Source: Candidatus Allofournierella merdipullorum (GTDB lineage: Bacteria > Bacillota > Clostridia > Oscillospirales > Ruminococcaceae). From it: 42,752 bases of DNA. Location of the stretch: NCBI GenBank assembly GCA_019116345.1, contig DXBV01000015.1:1-42752 (forward strand). The letters are read 5' to 3'. How positions within the stretch are numbered: position 1 is the first letter of the stretch; every line of letters starts with the position of its first letter. Shown here one piece after another: positions 23,506-31,303 of this stretch. The position numbers and the translations under genes are program-made. The notes under the pieces are model-generated. The model searched no databases. It saw only the letters and a list, made by a program, of their open reading frames with translations, and was not told where the DNA came from.

Positions 23506-24930
23506 ATGAATCCAGTATTGGCGATGTTGATCGGTATCGTCGTTATGATGGTCCTGGTCATCTTCACCCGGATGCATGCATGCCCGGCGCTGATCATCTC
23601 CGCTGTGCTGATCGGCGTGCTCTCCAACAGCATCCCCCTGTCCCAGGTCGTTTCCACCGTGACCGGCGGCTTCGGCTCCACCATGACAAGCATCGGCATC
23701 GTGATCGGCTTCGGCTGCATCATGGGCATCTTCCTGGAAAGAAGCGGCGCCGCCAAGCGCATGGCGCTGACCATTCTGAAGATCGTGGGCGTCAAGCGCG
23801 CCGACGTGGTGCTGGGCCTCACCGGTTTCGTGGTGTCCATCCCCGTGTTCTGCGATTCCGGCTTCGTGATCCTGTCCAGCCTGGCCAAAGAGTTCAGCCG
23901 TCTGACCAAGAAGTCCATGGTTGGCCTGGGCGGCATCCTGGCAATGGGCCTGTACATCACCCACTTCCTGGTTCCCCCCACCCCCGGCCCTCTGGCCGTT
24001 GTGGGCACCTTCCAGGATAACGGGCTGAACGTTGACCTGGGCATGTTCATCATCTACGGCCTGCTGCTGTCCATCCCTGTGTTCATCTTTGCAGTCCCCC
24101 TGTTCCGCTGGTTCGGCAGCAAGCACCCCGAGTTCATCGTTCCCTCCGAGATCGACCGCTCCAAGTACACTGAAGCCCAGCTGGCGGTCCTGGACCGCAT
24201 CGAGGCCAAGACCAAGGCCGGCAAGGAGCTGGAAAACTCCGATTTTGAAGAGCTGCTGAGCACCGAAAAGCTGCCCGGCGCCGGCATCAGCTTCACCATG
24301 CTGCTGCTGCCCGTCCTGCTGATCCTTATGAACACCATCGTCAGCCAGACCTCTCTGGTGGGCACCCTTCCCGGCGATATCCTGACCTTCCTTGGCCAGC
24401 CCATCATCGCTCTGTTCATCTCCCTGTGCCTGGGCGCCTTCGTGCTGGCCCGCGATCTGGATAACAAGACCGTTGTGGATATGATGAACGACGCCCTGAA
24501 GGACGCCGGCCCCATCGTGTACATCACCGCCGCCGGCGGCGCTCTGGGCGCCGTCGTCAACGCCTCCGGCGCTGCCGGCATCATCGCCGACTGGCTGGTT
24601 GCCACCGGCATCCCCGGCATCGCTGTGCCTCTGCTCATCGGCACCATCATGCGCTTCCCCCAGGGCAGCGGCACCACCGCTATGATCACCGGCTCCGCCA
24701 TTGTGGGCCCGATGGTCGCCACTCTGGGCGTCAACCCCTACATCGCCGGCCTTGCCATCTGCATGACCGCTATGTGCCCCTCTTACCTGAATGATAGTTA
24801 TTTCCATGTGGTCACCAACTTCAGCGGCATGGACATCAAGACCAGCCTGAAGACCTGGAGCATCGGCTCCATCCTGGTGCCCATCGTGGGCTCGATCATC
24901 CTGATCATTGCCAGCATCTTCATTCACTAA
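23506..24930 (+). CDS. GntP-family sugar-acid:proton symporter
   Basis: A 474-residue membrane protein with about twelve hydrophobic segments, the size and character of GntP/GntT gluconate permeases. Family segments include TGGFGSTMTSIGIVIGFGC, SIPVFCDSGFVIL, HFLVPPTPGPLAV and PQGSGTTAMITGSAIVGP. GntP members carry gluconate, idonate, fructuronate, glycerate or related acids. GAAGGAG stands 9 bases before ATG 23506; an in-frame GTG three codons earlier overlaps that site. It lies last in the larA operon with a terminator behind it, so it most likely imports the acid handled by LarA and the UxaA pair. Confidence 0.93.
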   Translation: MNPVLAMLIGIVVMMVLVIFTRMHACPALIISAVLIGVLSNSIPLSQVVSTVTGGFGSTMTSIGIVIGFGCIMGIFLERSGAAKRMALTILKIVGVKRADVVLGLTGFVVSIPVFCDSGFVILSSLAKEFSRLTKKSMVGLGGILAMGLYITHFLVPPTPGPLAVVGTFQDNGLNVDLGMFIIYGLLLSIPVFIFAVPLFRWFGSKHPEFIVPSEIDRSKYTEAQLAVLDRIEAKTKAGKELENSDFEELLSTEKLPGAGISFTMLLLPVLLILMNTIVSQTSLVGTLPGDILTFLGQPIIALFISLCLGAFVLARDLDNKTVVDMMNDALKDAGPIVYITAAGGALGAVVNASGAAGIIADWLVATGIPGIAVPLLIGTIMRFPQGSGTTAMITGSAIVGPMVATLGVNPYIAGLAICMTAMCPSYLNDSYFHVVTNFSGMDIKTSLKTWSIGSILVPIVGSIILIIASIFIH

Positions 24931-24944
24931 GAGAAGTTGAACTG

Positions 24945-24975
24945 CATCTTTTGCATCGCAGATGCGCAAAAGATG
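24945..24975 (+). other. Perfect 10-bp inverted repeat after the permease gene
   Basis: CATCTTTTGC (24945-24954) pairs with GCAAAAGATG (24966-24975), and the loop contains ATC/GAT that can extend it with a small bulge. No T run follows. It lies between the stop codon and the true terminator and may stabilise the 3' end or bind a protein. Confidence 0.5.
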
Positions 24976-25000
24976 AAATCTGCTGGAATGTGTAATGCGC

Positions 25001-25056
25001 GCCGGCCCCCCGCTCAAGGGTTTACGGAACCCTGGGGCGGGGGGCCGGCCTTTTTT
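25001..25056 (+). terminator. Intrinsic terminator of the larA operon
   Basis: A 13-bp stem, 25001-25013 with 25037-25049, with an inner AGGGTT/AACCCT stem, then six T. Confidence 0.93.
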
Positions 25057-25058
25057 GC

Positions 25059-25099
25059 AAAAAGCCCGGCGCGCTTGTCGAAAGGGAAGCGCGCCGGGC
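25059..25099 (-). terminator. Intrinsic terminator of the gntR gene
   Basis: GCCCGGCGCGC 25064-25074 pairs with GCGCGCCGGGC 25089-25099. On the minus strand five T follow. It stands back to back with the operon terminator. Confidence 0.88.
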
Positions 25100-25119
25100 G
25101 TATTTGATGTGTTCGCGCC

Positions 25120-25800
25120 TTATTCCAGAGGCTGGTTGGTCTGCTTGCTGATGAGGTACTCGTTGATCTTGTCCCGTGCCAGCTCCAGATGGCGGCGGTT
25201 CACCCGGTCCGCCTCTTCCACGTTGCCGGTGAGCAGGCAGTGGACGACGGTGGTGTGCTCCACCAGCGATTCGCGGAAGCGGCGCTTTGACTCCAGCGAG
25301 TAGATGCGGAACTGCTGGACCTGGGCCGAGATCCGCTGGTACATATCTTCCACCAGGCAGTTGCCGCCGATGCGGATGATGAGCATGTGCAGCTCAAAGT
25401 CCGCCTCGATGTGCTTTTTCATATCCTGCCGCTCGTGGTAATAGGTGATCTGGTCCAGGCAGTGCATCAGCTCCTGCTTGTGCTCGGTGGTCATGAACTG
25501 CACCGAGCGCTGGATGCAGTAGCTCTCCAAAAGCACGCGCACGTCAAAGATCTCCTGGATGTCCCGGGGGGTGAACTGGCGCACGAAAACGCCCCGGTTG
25601 GGCAATTCCACCACCAGGCCGTCCGCCGCAAGACGGCGCAGCGCCTCCCGCACCGGGCTGCGGCTCACGTTCAGCGAGCCGGCCAGTTCCACTTCGTTCA
25701 GCCGCTGGCCGGGCTCGTAGCGGCCGTCGCAGATGTTCTCCTTGATGGCGTTGTAGACCTGGGTGCGGATATTCACCACAGCGTTTTCTTTTCTAAACAT
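25120..25800 (-). CDS. GntR-family (FadR/FCD subfamily) transcriptional repressor
   Basis: A 226-residue regulator. The winged helix-turn-helix spans about 10-75, with ELAGSLNVSRSPVREALRRLAADGLV as the recognition part and VELPNRGVFV as the wing. An all-helical FCD ligand domain follows (about 85-210); aspartate and histidines in EADFELHMLI, EHTTVVH and RRHLELA fit its metal site. FCD members usually respond to small carboxylates or sugar acids. ATG 25800 is chosen because GGGAG lies at correct distance; an ATG three codons earlier overlaps it. It converges on the larA operon and is the only local regulator suited to the two TTGTATACAA sites. Its own upstream region lacks that palindrome, so no autoregulation through it is seen; CCCACGTGGG (25812-25821) is a different palindrome in its leader. 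Confidence 0.93.
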   Translation of the reverse strand: MFRKENAVVNIRTQVYNAIKENICDGRYEPGQRLNEVELAGSLNVSRSPVREALRRLAADGLVVELPNRGVFVRQFTPRDIQEIFDVRVLLESYCIQRSVQFMTTEHKQELMHCLDQITYYHERQDMKKHIEADFELHMLIIRIGGNCLVEDMYQRISAQVQQFRIYSLESKRRFRESLVEHTTVVHCLLTGNVEEADRVNRRHLELARDKINEYLISKQTNQPLE

Positions 25801-25838
25801 ACAGCACATCTCCCACGTGGGGTAATCTTTCAGCTACT

Positions 25839-25867
25839 ATTATACCATAGTTGCATATTTTTGTGAC
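25839..25867 (-). promoter_or_regulatory. gntR promoter
   Basis: Read on the minus strand: GTCACA (25867-25862), 17-bp spacer, TATAAT (25844-25839) with an extended -10 TGG. The -35 is poor and the -10 strong. Confidence 0.6.
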
Positions 25868-25981
25868 CATTGCCAAAAAAAGATTTTTTTCGTGTGGCCG
25901 CTGGCGTTTTCGGCCGGTTTGTGATACGTTAACAAGGGTGCGGCCCGGGCCGCAACAGAAAAAGAAGGGGTTGACGAACAA

Positions 25982-26902
25982 GTGGCAGAGGTGCTGCAGC
26001 ATTCCGCGTCCTATGTGTTTATTCTCGCATTGGGCTATTTCCTCAAGCGGATCGGCGTGTTTGGCAAACAGGATTACAGGGTGCTTACCCAGGTGGTGCT
26101 GTGCGTCACGCTGCCCGCGGCGGTCATTACAAACTTTGCCTCCATGGAGTGGCGTTCCAGCCTTTTGCTGCTGCCGCTGCTGGGATTTGGCATCTGCTGC
26201 GCCATGATGCTGCTGGGCCAGTTCATCGGCCGGGGCAAGGCGCCCGGTGAGCGGGCGCTGTTCATGATCAACTGCCCGGGCTACAACATCGGCGCTTTCG
26301 CGCTGCCCTTTGTCCAGAGCTACCTTGGGCCGGAGGGCGTGGTGGCCGCCTGTCTGTTCGACGTGGGCAACGCCATCATCTGCACCGGCGGCAGCTATGC
26401 CTGGGCCAGCAGCGTGCTCCATGTGGGGGACAAGCCCCTGCGCTCGGTGGATGTGCTGAAAAAACTGGGCAGTTCGGTGCCCTTTGTCACCTATGTCACC
26501 ATGCTGGTGCTGGTGATGGCCGGCGTGCAGCTGCCCGGTGCGCTGGTGGAGTTCATCAGCCCCATCTCGGCGGCGAACCCCTTCGTGGCCATGCTGATGA
26601 TCGGCGCCATGTTCGATCTGGACCTGCGCCCCGAGTACCTGCGCCGGGTGGGCCAGGTGGTGGGCATCCGGCTGACGGCGGCGGTGCTGCTGGCCGCGGC
26701 GATGTACATCTTTGTGCCCCTGCCGCTGGAGATCCGCCAGGTCCTGGCGGTGATGGCCTTCGCTCCCGCCTCGGTGATCTCGCCGGCCTTCACGGCAAAG
26801 TGCGGCGGCGACGCCGGCCTTGCCAGCTGCATCAACTCCATCACCATCCTCTGCGGTGTGGTGGGTATGCTTGTGGTGCTGGCCGTTTTGGGCGTGGCCT
26901 GA
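25982..26902 (+). CDS. AEC-family permease (malate/malonate type transporter)
   Basis: A 306-residue membrane protein with about ten hydrophobic segments, the AEC (auxin efflux carrier-like) family. The first segment SYVFILALGYFLKRIGVF, the loop INCPGYNIGAFALPFVQSYLG and APASVISPAFTAK are typical. Bacterial members carry malate, malonate and other small acids. The start is GTG at 25982; AAGGGG lies 11 bases upstream, rather far. It begins 180 bases from gntR, divergent from it, and could belong to the same acid metabolism, but no TTGTATACAA site precedes it, so co-regulation is not shown. I see no convincing promoter in the gap. Confidence 0.88.
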   Translation: MAEVLQHSASYVFILALGYFLKRIGVFGKQDYRVLTQVVLCVTLPAAVITNFASMEWRSSLLLLPLLGFGICCAMMLLGQFIGRGKAPGERALFMINCPGYNIGAFALPFVQSYLGPEGVVAACLFDVGNAIICTGGSYAWASSVLHVGDKPLRSVDVLKKLGSSVPFVTYVTMLVLVMAGVQLPGALVEFISPISAANPFVAMLMIGAMFDLDLRPEYLRRVGQVVGIRLTAAVLLAAAMYIFVPLPLEIRQVLAVMAFAPASVISPAFTAKCGGDAGLASCINSITILCGVVGMLVVLAVLGVA

Positions 26903-26912
26903 AAAACAGAAG

Positions 26913-26946
26913 AAAAAGGCCGGCTAAGACAGCCGGCCTTTTTTTT
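26913..26946. terminator. Bidirectional terminator
   Basis: AAAAAGGCCGGCT 26913-26925 pairs with AGCCGGCCTTTTT 26931-26943. T runs exist in both directions. It serves the AEC gene and the opposite phosphatase gene, whose stop codon is adjacent. Confidence 0.92.
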
Positions 26947-27580
26947 ATTCTTCGTCCATGTAGCCCGCGGGCTGGATGGCCACCGCCTCCACCAGCTTGT
27001 CCCGCATCCACATGGCTACGTCAGTCTGCACGGTGTAGCCGCAGCCGGGATCGGCCATCCACTGCTCCGCCGGGCGGCGGGGCAGGGCGCTCTGGGCCAG
27101 CATGCTCATGATGACGCCGCCGTGGGTGACGCAGGCGGCCTCGGTGACCTCCGAGCGGATCATGTATTCCAGCAGCTTGTGCAGCGTGTCGGCGCAGCGG
27201 GCGTGGAACTCCTTTGTGGGCTCCGCTCCCTCGGGCACAAAGCCGGAGGTGGGGTCCATCCAGCGGGCGAATTCCGGGTCCTTCACCAGCTCTTCCATTT
27301 TGCGCCCTTCGAACACGCCGAAGTTCGCCTCCCGCAGCTGGGGCACCACCAGCCGATGGCTGGCAGCAGGGAAGAGCAGGTCCGCCGTTTCCACCGCACG
27401 GGCCAGGGGCGAAGTGAACACCGTGTCCGGCGCGGGGTAGACAAAGCGGCTCTTAAAGACCTCCAGGTCGTGGCGGCCCTCGTCGCACAGGGGCAGGTCG
27501 GTGCCGCCGCCCACATACAGCCCTTCCAGGTTGCCCCGGGTCAGCCCGTGGCGGATCAGATGCAGTTTAAAAGTCTTCAC
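26945..27580 (-). CDS. Histidine phosphatase family protein (phosphoglycerate mutase-like)
   Basis: A 211-residue cytosolic enzyme of the histidine acid phosphatase/PGM superfamily. The catalytic LIRHGLT is near residue 7-13, TSPLARAVETA contains the second arginine, REANFGVFEG the glutamate, and VTHGGVIMSML the second histidine. Length and motifs fit broad-specificity phosphatases such as PhoE or CobC. The start is placed at GTG 27580 because GGAAGGA lies about 10 bases before it and family members begin there; an upstream GTG (27619) would add 13 poorly conserved residues. It has its own promoter, and the terminator is shared with the AEC gene. The substrate is not predictable. Confidence 0.9.
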   Translation of the reverse strand: MKTFKLHLIRHGLTRGNLEGLYVGGGTDLPLCDEGRHDLEVFKSRFVYPAPDTVFTSPLARAVETADLLFPAASHRLVVPQLREANFGVFEGRKMEELVKDPEFARWMDPTSGFVPEGAEPTKEFHARCADTLHKLLEYMIRSEVTEAACVTHGGVIMSMLAQSALPRRPAEQWMADPGCGYTVQTDVAMWMRDKLVEAVAIQPAGYMDEE

Positions 27581-27704
27581 GTTGTCGTCATCCTTCCCGC
27601 GCCCTTTTTCGGGGCGCACATGGCGTTGAATATATTACAAAATAGTAACAAACAGGAATGTTTCAGCGCGGGCAAACACTATATTTAGAAAAGAGCCCGG
27701 CATC

Positions 27705-27733
27705 ATTATCGTACATATAGTTTTTAAAGTCAA
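27705..27733 (-). promoter_or_regulatory. Promoter of the histidine phosphatase gene
   Basis: On the minus strand: TTGACT (27733-27728), 17-bp spacer, GATAAT (27710-27705). The leader is about 115 nt. The 27581-27937 gap also holds the oppositely directed XRE promoter and nothing else I can support. Confidence 0.6.
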
Positions 27734-27783
27734 GCATGGACAAAACCCACGAAAAAGGCTGGGGGAATTTGGCGAATTTCGTA

Positions 27784-27812
27784 TTTACAACGCGTTTTCG
27801 CTGTTTTATAAT
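27784..27812 (+). promoter_or_regulatory. Promoter of the XRE regulator gene
   Basis: TTTACA (27784-27789), 17-bp spacer, TATAAT (27807-27812). The leader of about 118 nt contains small hairpins (GCGGGC 27836-27841 with GCCCGC 27848-27853). Confidence 0.75.
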
Positions 27813-27937
27813 TTACGATGTGTAATGGCACCCCGGCGGGCAGAAAAGCCCGCAAAACGCGCTGTCATGCCCTTTGCGGCATTGAACGGGCCGGCGGCGC
27901 GGCGGGCGGCCGGAGTAATGACAGGGAGCAGGATATC

Positions 27938-28624
27938 ATGGAATTCAATCGCATCATCACCCTTCTTCGCAAGGAGCGGGGCATCACGCAGAAACAGGCC
28001 GCGGCAGAGCTGGGGGTGTCCCAGGCGCTGCTGTCCCACTACGAGAAGGGCATCCGCGAGTGCGGCCTGGACTTTGTGGTGCGGGTGGCGGATTACTACG
28101 ACGTATCCTGCGATTATCTTCTGGGCCGCAGCGCCGACCGTAGCGGCCTGACCCTCACGGTGGAGGAGATCCCCAATCCCGAGACCGCGAAGGACAGCGT
28201 CTACAAGGGCAGCGTGCTGCCCACGCTGAACAAAAAGCTCATCTCCAACAGCCTGAACATCCTGTTCAGCAAGCTGGCCGCCTGCCCGGACAAGGGTCTG
28301 GTGAGCGAGGTGAGCGCCTATCTGATGCTGGCGGTCTACAACATGTTCCGCCTGCTCTACGCTTCGGCTCCCAAGAACGCCGAGAGCCTGTTCCGGGTGA
28401 GCCCGGGACGCTGGCAGGGCTATTCCGCCGCCGCCATGAGCACGGCCCAGGCCAATGTGAAGGCCGCGCTGGACGGCGAGAACATGGGCAACGGCCCGGC
28501 CCTGAAAGACACCTCCTGCTTTGCCATGACCACCGAGAGCCTTTCCAAGGACTACCCGCTCTACGCCACCAGCCTGTTCAACCTCATCAAGAACAGCGAA
28601 GGGCGCATCGACCGGGTGCGCTGA
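27938..28624 (+). CDS. XRE-family helix-turn-helix regulator
   Basis: A 228-residue DNA-binding protein. Residues about 5-60 are a Cro/C1-type helix-turn-helix: IITLLRKERGITQKQAAAEL, GVSQALLSHYEKG, then VVRVADYYDVSCDYLLGRS. The remaining 160 residues are mainly helical and match no domain I recognise. ATG 27938 is preceded by GGGAGCAGG; the frame is open upstream to 27818 but that lies at the transcription start. It has its own strong promoter and terminator, and no clear target beside it. Similar single-gene XRE regulators with long C-termini are common in Clostridia and often act in stress or stationary phase. Confidence 0.9.
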   Translation: MEFNRIITLLRKERGITQKQAAAELGVSQALLSHYEKGIRECGLDFVVRVADYYDVSCDYLLGRSADRSGLTLTVEEIPNPETAKDSVYKGSVLPTLNKKLISNSLNILFSKLAACPDKGLVSEVSAYLMLAVYNMFRLLYASAPKNAESLFRVSPGRWQGYSAAAMSTAQANVKAALDGENMGNGPALKDTSCFAMTTESLSKDYPLYATSLFNLIKNSEGRIDRVR

Positions 28625-28634
28625 ACAAAGAAAC

Positions 28635-28676
28635 AACGGCCTCCTGCCCGCACGTCGGGCAGGGGGCCGTTTTCTT
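28635..28676. terminator. Terminator between the convergent XRE and abrB genes
   Basis: AACGGCC and CCTGCCCG (28635-28650) pair with CGGGCAGG and GGCCGTTT (28656-28672), with one mismatched position. T-rich sequence follows on the plus strand and a weaker one on the minus. Confidence 0.8.
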
Positions 28677-28691
28677 TTGCAAAGCGATGGG

Positions 28692-28934
28692 TCACAGGCT
28701 GCCGATCTTTTTGCGGCAGGCGGGGCAGATGTTGCGGCCTTCAAAGGACACCACGCCTTTGGCCTCACCGCAGAAGATGCAGGCCGGCTGGTACTTTTTC
28801 AGCACGATCTCGTCCCCGTCCACAAAGATCTCCAGGGCGGCGTTTTCCCCCAGGTTCATCAGGCGGCGCAGCTCGATGGGCAGCACCACCCGGCCCAGAC
28901 CGTCGATCTTGCGCACGATACCGGTGGATTTCAT
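28692..28934 (-). CDS. AbrB-family transition-state regulator with zinc ribbon
   Basis: An 80-residue DNA-binding protein. The N-terminal swapped-hairpin domain (1-47) starts MKSTGIVRKIDGLGRVVLPI, almost the canonical AbrB/SpoVT sequence. The C-terminus has two cysteine pairs, C52-x2-C55 and C70-x2-C73, forming a small zinc ribbon in place of the oligomerisation tail of Bacillus AbrB. AAAAAAGGAG precedes ATG 28934. AbrB proteins are global repressors of stationary-phase and sporulation genes. Here the promoter is a perfect consensus with 17-bp spacing, so high expression is expected unless repressed. Confidence 0.93.
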   Translation of the reverse strand: MKSTGIVRKIDGLGRVVLPIELRRLMNLGENAALEIFVDGDEIVLKKYQPACIFCGEAKGVVSFEGRNICPACRKKIGSL

Positions 28935-28963
28935 GGTGTTTCTCCTTTTTTCGCGGGAATAGA

Positions 28964-29020
28964 CTTATACGTTCAGGAAATTTGTGACACAATTATACCG
29001 CGAAAGGAGCAAAATGTCAA
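28964..29020 (-). promoter_or_regulatory. abrB promoters, one a perfect consensus
   Basis: On the minus strand: TTGACA (29020-29015), exactly 17 bp, TATAAT (28997-28992). A second, weaker set lies downstream: TTGTGT (28992-28987), 17 bp, TATAAG (28969-28964). The second -35 box touches the first -10 box. Confidence 0.85.
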
Positions 29021-29057
29021 TATATGGCAAAAATGGAATAATGAGAAATTTTTGTGA

Positions 29058-29087
29058 ACAAAAACCGCGCTCCCTTGGGGAGCGCGG
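29058..29087 (-). terminator. Intrinsic terminator of trpS
   Basis: On the minus strand a 10-bp stem (29087-29078 with 29074-29065), a 3-nt loop, then TTTTTGTT. Confidence 0.9.
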
Positions 29088-29100
29088 CGAAACAGCGGGA

Positions 29101-30108
29101 TTACAGCTGCACCAGGCCCACTTTCTTGTAGACCTTGGCCACCATGCGGTCGGCGATGCGGCTGGCGGTGGCGGCGCCTTCCTTCAGCACGCCGTCCAGA
29201 TATTCCTTGTCCGCCAGGATGCGGGCGTACTCGCTCTGGATGGGGTGGAAGGCGTCGATGACGCTGCCGGCCACCGCTTCCTTGAACACGCCGTAGCCCT
29301 GGCCCTCGAACTCCTTCTCGATGTCGGCGAAGGTCTTGCCGGTGAGGCTGGCGTAGATGCTCATCAGGTTGGTCACGCCGGGCTTGTCGTCGCCGGCGCG
29401 AACCACGCCGTCGCTGTCGGTCACGGCGCGCTTGAACTTGCGCAGGATGGTGTCGGCGTCGTCGGTCATCAGAATGAAGCTGTTCACGTTGGTGTCGCTC
29501 TTGCTCATCTTCTTGTCCGGCTCCTGCAGGCTCATGATCTTGGCGCCAGTCTTGGCGATGTAGGGCTCGGGCAGGGTGAAGGTGGGGCTGTAGAGGTTGT
29601 TGAACCGCTGGGCCACGTTGCGGGCCAGCTCCAGATGCTGCTTCTGGTCCACGCCCACGGGCACCAGATCCGCGTTGTAAACAAGGATGTCCGCGGCCAT
29701 CAGGGCGGGGTAGGTGAACAGGCCGGCGTTCACGTTGTCGGCGTGCTTGGCGCTCTTGTCCTTGAACTGGGTCATGCGGGACAGCTCACCGAACTGGGTG
29801 TTGCAGCTGAGCACCCAGCTCAGCTGCACGTGGGCGGGCACATGGCTCTGCACGAACAGCAGGCTCACCTTCGGGTCGATGCCGGCGGCCAGCAGCATGG
29901 CGGCGGCCTCCCGGGTCTGGCGGCGCAGGGCCGCGGGCTCCTGACGCACGGTCAGCGAGTGCAGGTCGGCCACCATGTACAGGCACTCAAAATCCTCCTG
30001 CAGGCTGCCCCAGTTGCGGACGGCCCCGATGTAGTTGCCCAGGGTGAAGGTGCCGGTGGGCTGGATGCCGGAAAGAATGCGCTTTTTGCGCTCGATTTGT
30101 TCACTCAT
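29101..30108 (-). CDS. trpS: Tryptophanyl-tRNA synthetase
   Basis: A 335-residue class I synthetase charging tRNA-Trp. The HIGH-type motif is T22-L-G-N25 within SGIQPTGTFTLGNYIGA, as usual for TrpRS. The KMSKS loop is K200-M-S-K-S204. ADLHSLT and VGVDQKQHLELARNVA are further family marks, and the length is normal. GAGG lies 8 bases before ATG 30108. The leader is only about 40 nt, so there is no T-box, although many Firmicutes regulate trpS that way. It follows the MBOAT/SGNH pair on the same strand without a terminator between them, so some read-through is possible. Confidence 0.97.
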   Translation of the reverse strand: MSEQIERKKRILSGIQPTGTFTLGNYIGAVRNWGSLQEDFECLYMVADLHSLTVRQEPAALRRQTREAAAMLLAAGIDPKVSLLFVQSHVPAHVQLSWVLSCNTQFGELSRMTQFKDKSAKHADNVNAGLFTYPALMAADILVYNADLVPVGVDQKQHLELARNVAQRFNNLYSPTFTLPEPYIAKTGAKIMSLQEPDKKMSKSDTNVNSFILMTDDADTILRKFKRAVTDSDGVVRAGDDKPGVTNLMSIYASLTGKTFADIEKEFEGQGYGVFKEAVAGSVIDAFHPIQSEYARILADKEYLDGVLKEGAATASRIADRMVAKVYKKVGLVQL

Positions 30109-30156
30109 TGCTAAAACCTCGATTCTGCGCCGGGCTTGCCCGGAAGATCGCTATTC

Positions 30157-30185
30157 ATTATATACCCGCCGAAAGGGCGGCGCAA
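30157..30185 (-). promoter_or_regulatory. trpS promoter
   Basis: On the minus strand: TTGCGC (30185-30180), 17 bp, TATAAT (30162-30157). It starts five bases after the stop codon of the upstream SGNH gene. The spacer contains a CCGCC/GGCGG hairpin. Confidence 0.78.
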
Positions 30186-30190
30186 GGGTG

Positions 30191-31288
30191 TTATTGGGCC
30201 AGCCGCAGCGGGCTGGAGGAAGGAGCCAGGGCCGCGTTCAGATAATCGGTGTCGATGAGGCCGGCCAGCGTCTCGCTCTCCTCGGCCAGATGCAGCGCAA
30301 GGCGGGCGTAGACCCGGTCGCTGCCGTGGTAGCCGTCGATGTACTCCTCGTCCAGGGTATCGGGCATATAGGAGAAGTCGTACACCTCGTAGCCATAGGG
30401 CTCGCACAGCTCGGTGAGGATGGGCATGATCCAGTCGAAGTAGCCGTAGTTGCCGCTTTCCACCATCCGCTCATAAACGCTGGGGGCGTAGGGCGGCACG
30501 ATCAGCACCACTTCGATCTCGTGGTCATTGCAAAAGGCCAGCAGCGCCTCGATGGCGTAGGTGCTGGGCTCGTGGACATACTCGCCGAACTCAAAGCGGT
30601 CGATGCCCTTCAGAATGCGGTCATAGGTGTCGTGGAAGCCCACGTCGGTGCCGGTCTCGGGGTGGTCCAGCAGGGAACCGTAGCAGTAGCTTCCGTCGGC
30701 GTTGTAGCCGCTGCCCCGGCCGATGGCGGCCATGCCGTAGACGTTCGGGTGGGCGGAGTAGGCGCCGCGCAGGGTGAACTTGCCCTGGGCCCAGCCGCGG
30801 ATGGCCTCGGGCAGCGCCGACTTCCAGGAGAACTCATAGTGGTTGTAGTCGAAGAACTCCGGCATGCTGCCGGTGCCCACCCAGGCGCCGTTGAAGAAGT
30901 TCTGGTCCAGCACCATGATAAGGGTGGAGGGCAGCTTGTCCTCGTCCAGCTGTTCCAGAAAATACTGGAACTCGTTCACGTAACCCGCGCCGCCGCCGGC
31001 GTTGTAGAAGCTGTCGGTGGTGAAGAATTCGCTGTGGAACTGCATGCTGCGGCTGGTGCCCAGCACCAGCAGGTCGGCCCCCAGCTCATTGGCTACAAGG
31101 TGCTTGTAGTAGCGGGTGTTGTCCCGGTAAGCAAGGCCCAGAAAGGCCGGCTCGCCCGCCGCCACCCGCGCGGCGATCTCCTCTTCGGTGCGCCATTCGC
31201 CGCTGGCGTAGATGGCCCCGGCAAAGAGGCCGACGAACAGAAAGACGGGCGCGAGGAACAGCGCCACGATGCAGAGAAAACGTTTCAA
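30191..31288 (-). CDS. DHHW/SGNH-like membrane-anchored acyltransferase partner
   Basis: A 365-residue protein with an N-terminal signal anchor (about 3-28) and an extracytoplasmic SGNH-type domain. The nucleophile block is VLGTSRSMQF with serine at 79. The aspartate-histidine side is best matched by DGYHGSD near residue 320. IVPPYAPSVYERMV and YDRILKGIDRFEFG resemble DHHW/AlgJ-type partners of MBOAT proteins. Known pairs (AlgI with AlgJ, PatA with PatB) move acetyl groups across the membrane and place them on glycan. It starts 15 bases after the MBOAT stop, so the pair is one operon. The glycan acceptor is unknown. Confidence 0.82.
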   Translation of the reverse strand: MKRFLCIVALFLAPVFLFVGLFAGAIYASGEWRTEEEIAARVAAGEPAFLGLAYRDNTRYYKHLVANELGADLLVLGTSRSMQFHSEFFTTDSFYNAGGGAGYVNEFQYFLEQLDEDKLPSTLIMVLDQNFFNGAWVGTGSMPEFFDYNHYEFSWKSALPEAIRGWAQGKFTLRGAYSAHPNVYGMAAIGRGSGYNADGSYCYGSLLDHPETGTDVGFHDTYDRILKGIDRFEFGEYVHEPSTYAIEALLAFCNDHEIEVVLIVPPYAPSVYERMVESGNYGYFDWIMPILTELCEPYGYEVYDFSYMPDTLDEEYIDGYHGSDRVYARLALHLAEESETLAGLIDTDYLNAALAPSSSPLRLAQ

Positions 31289-31303
31289 ATCCCGCGCCTC
31301 CTT

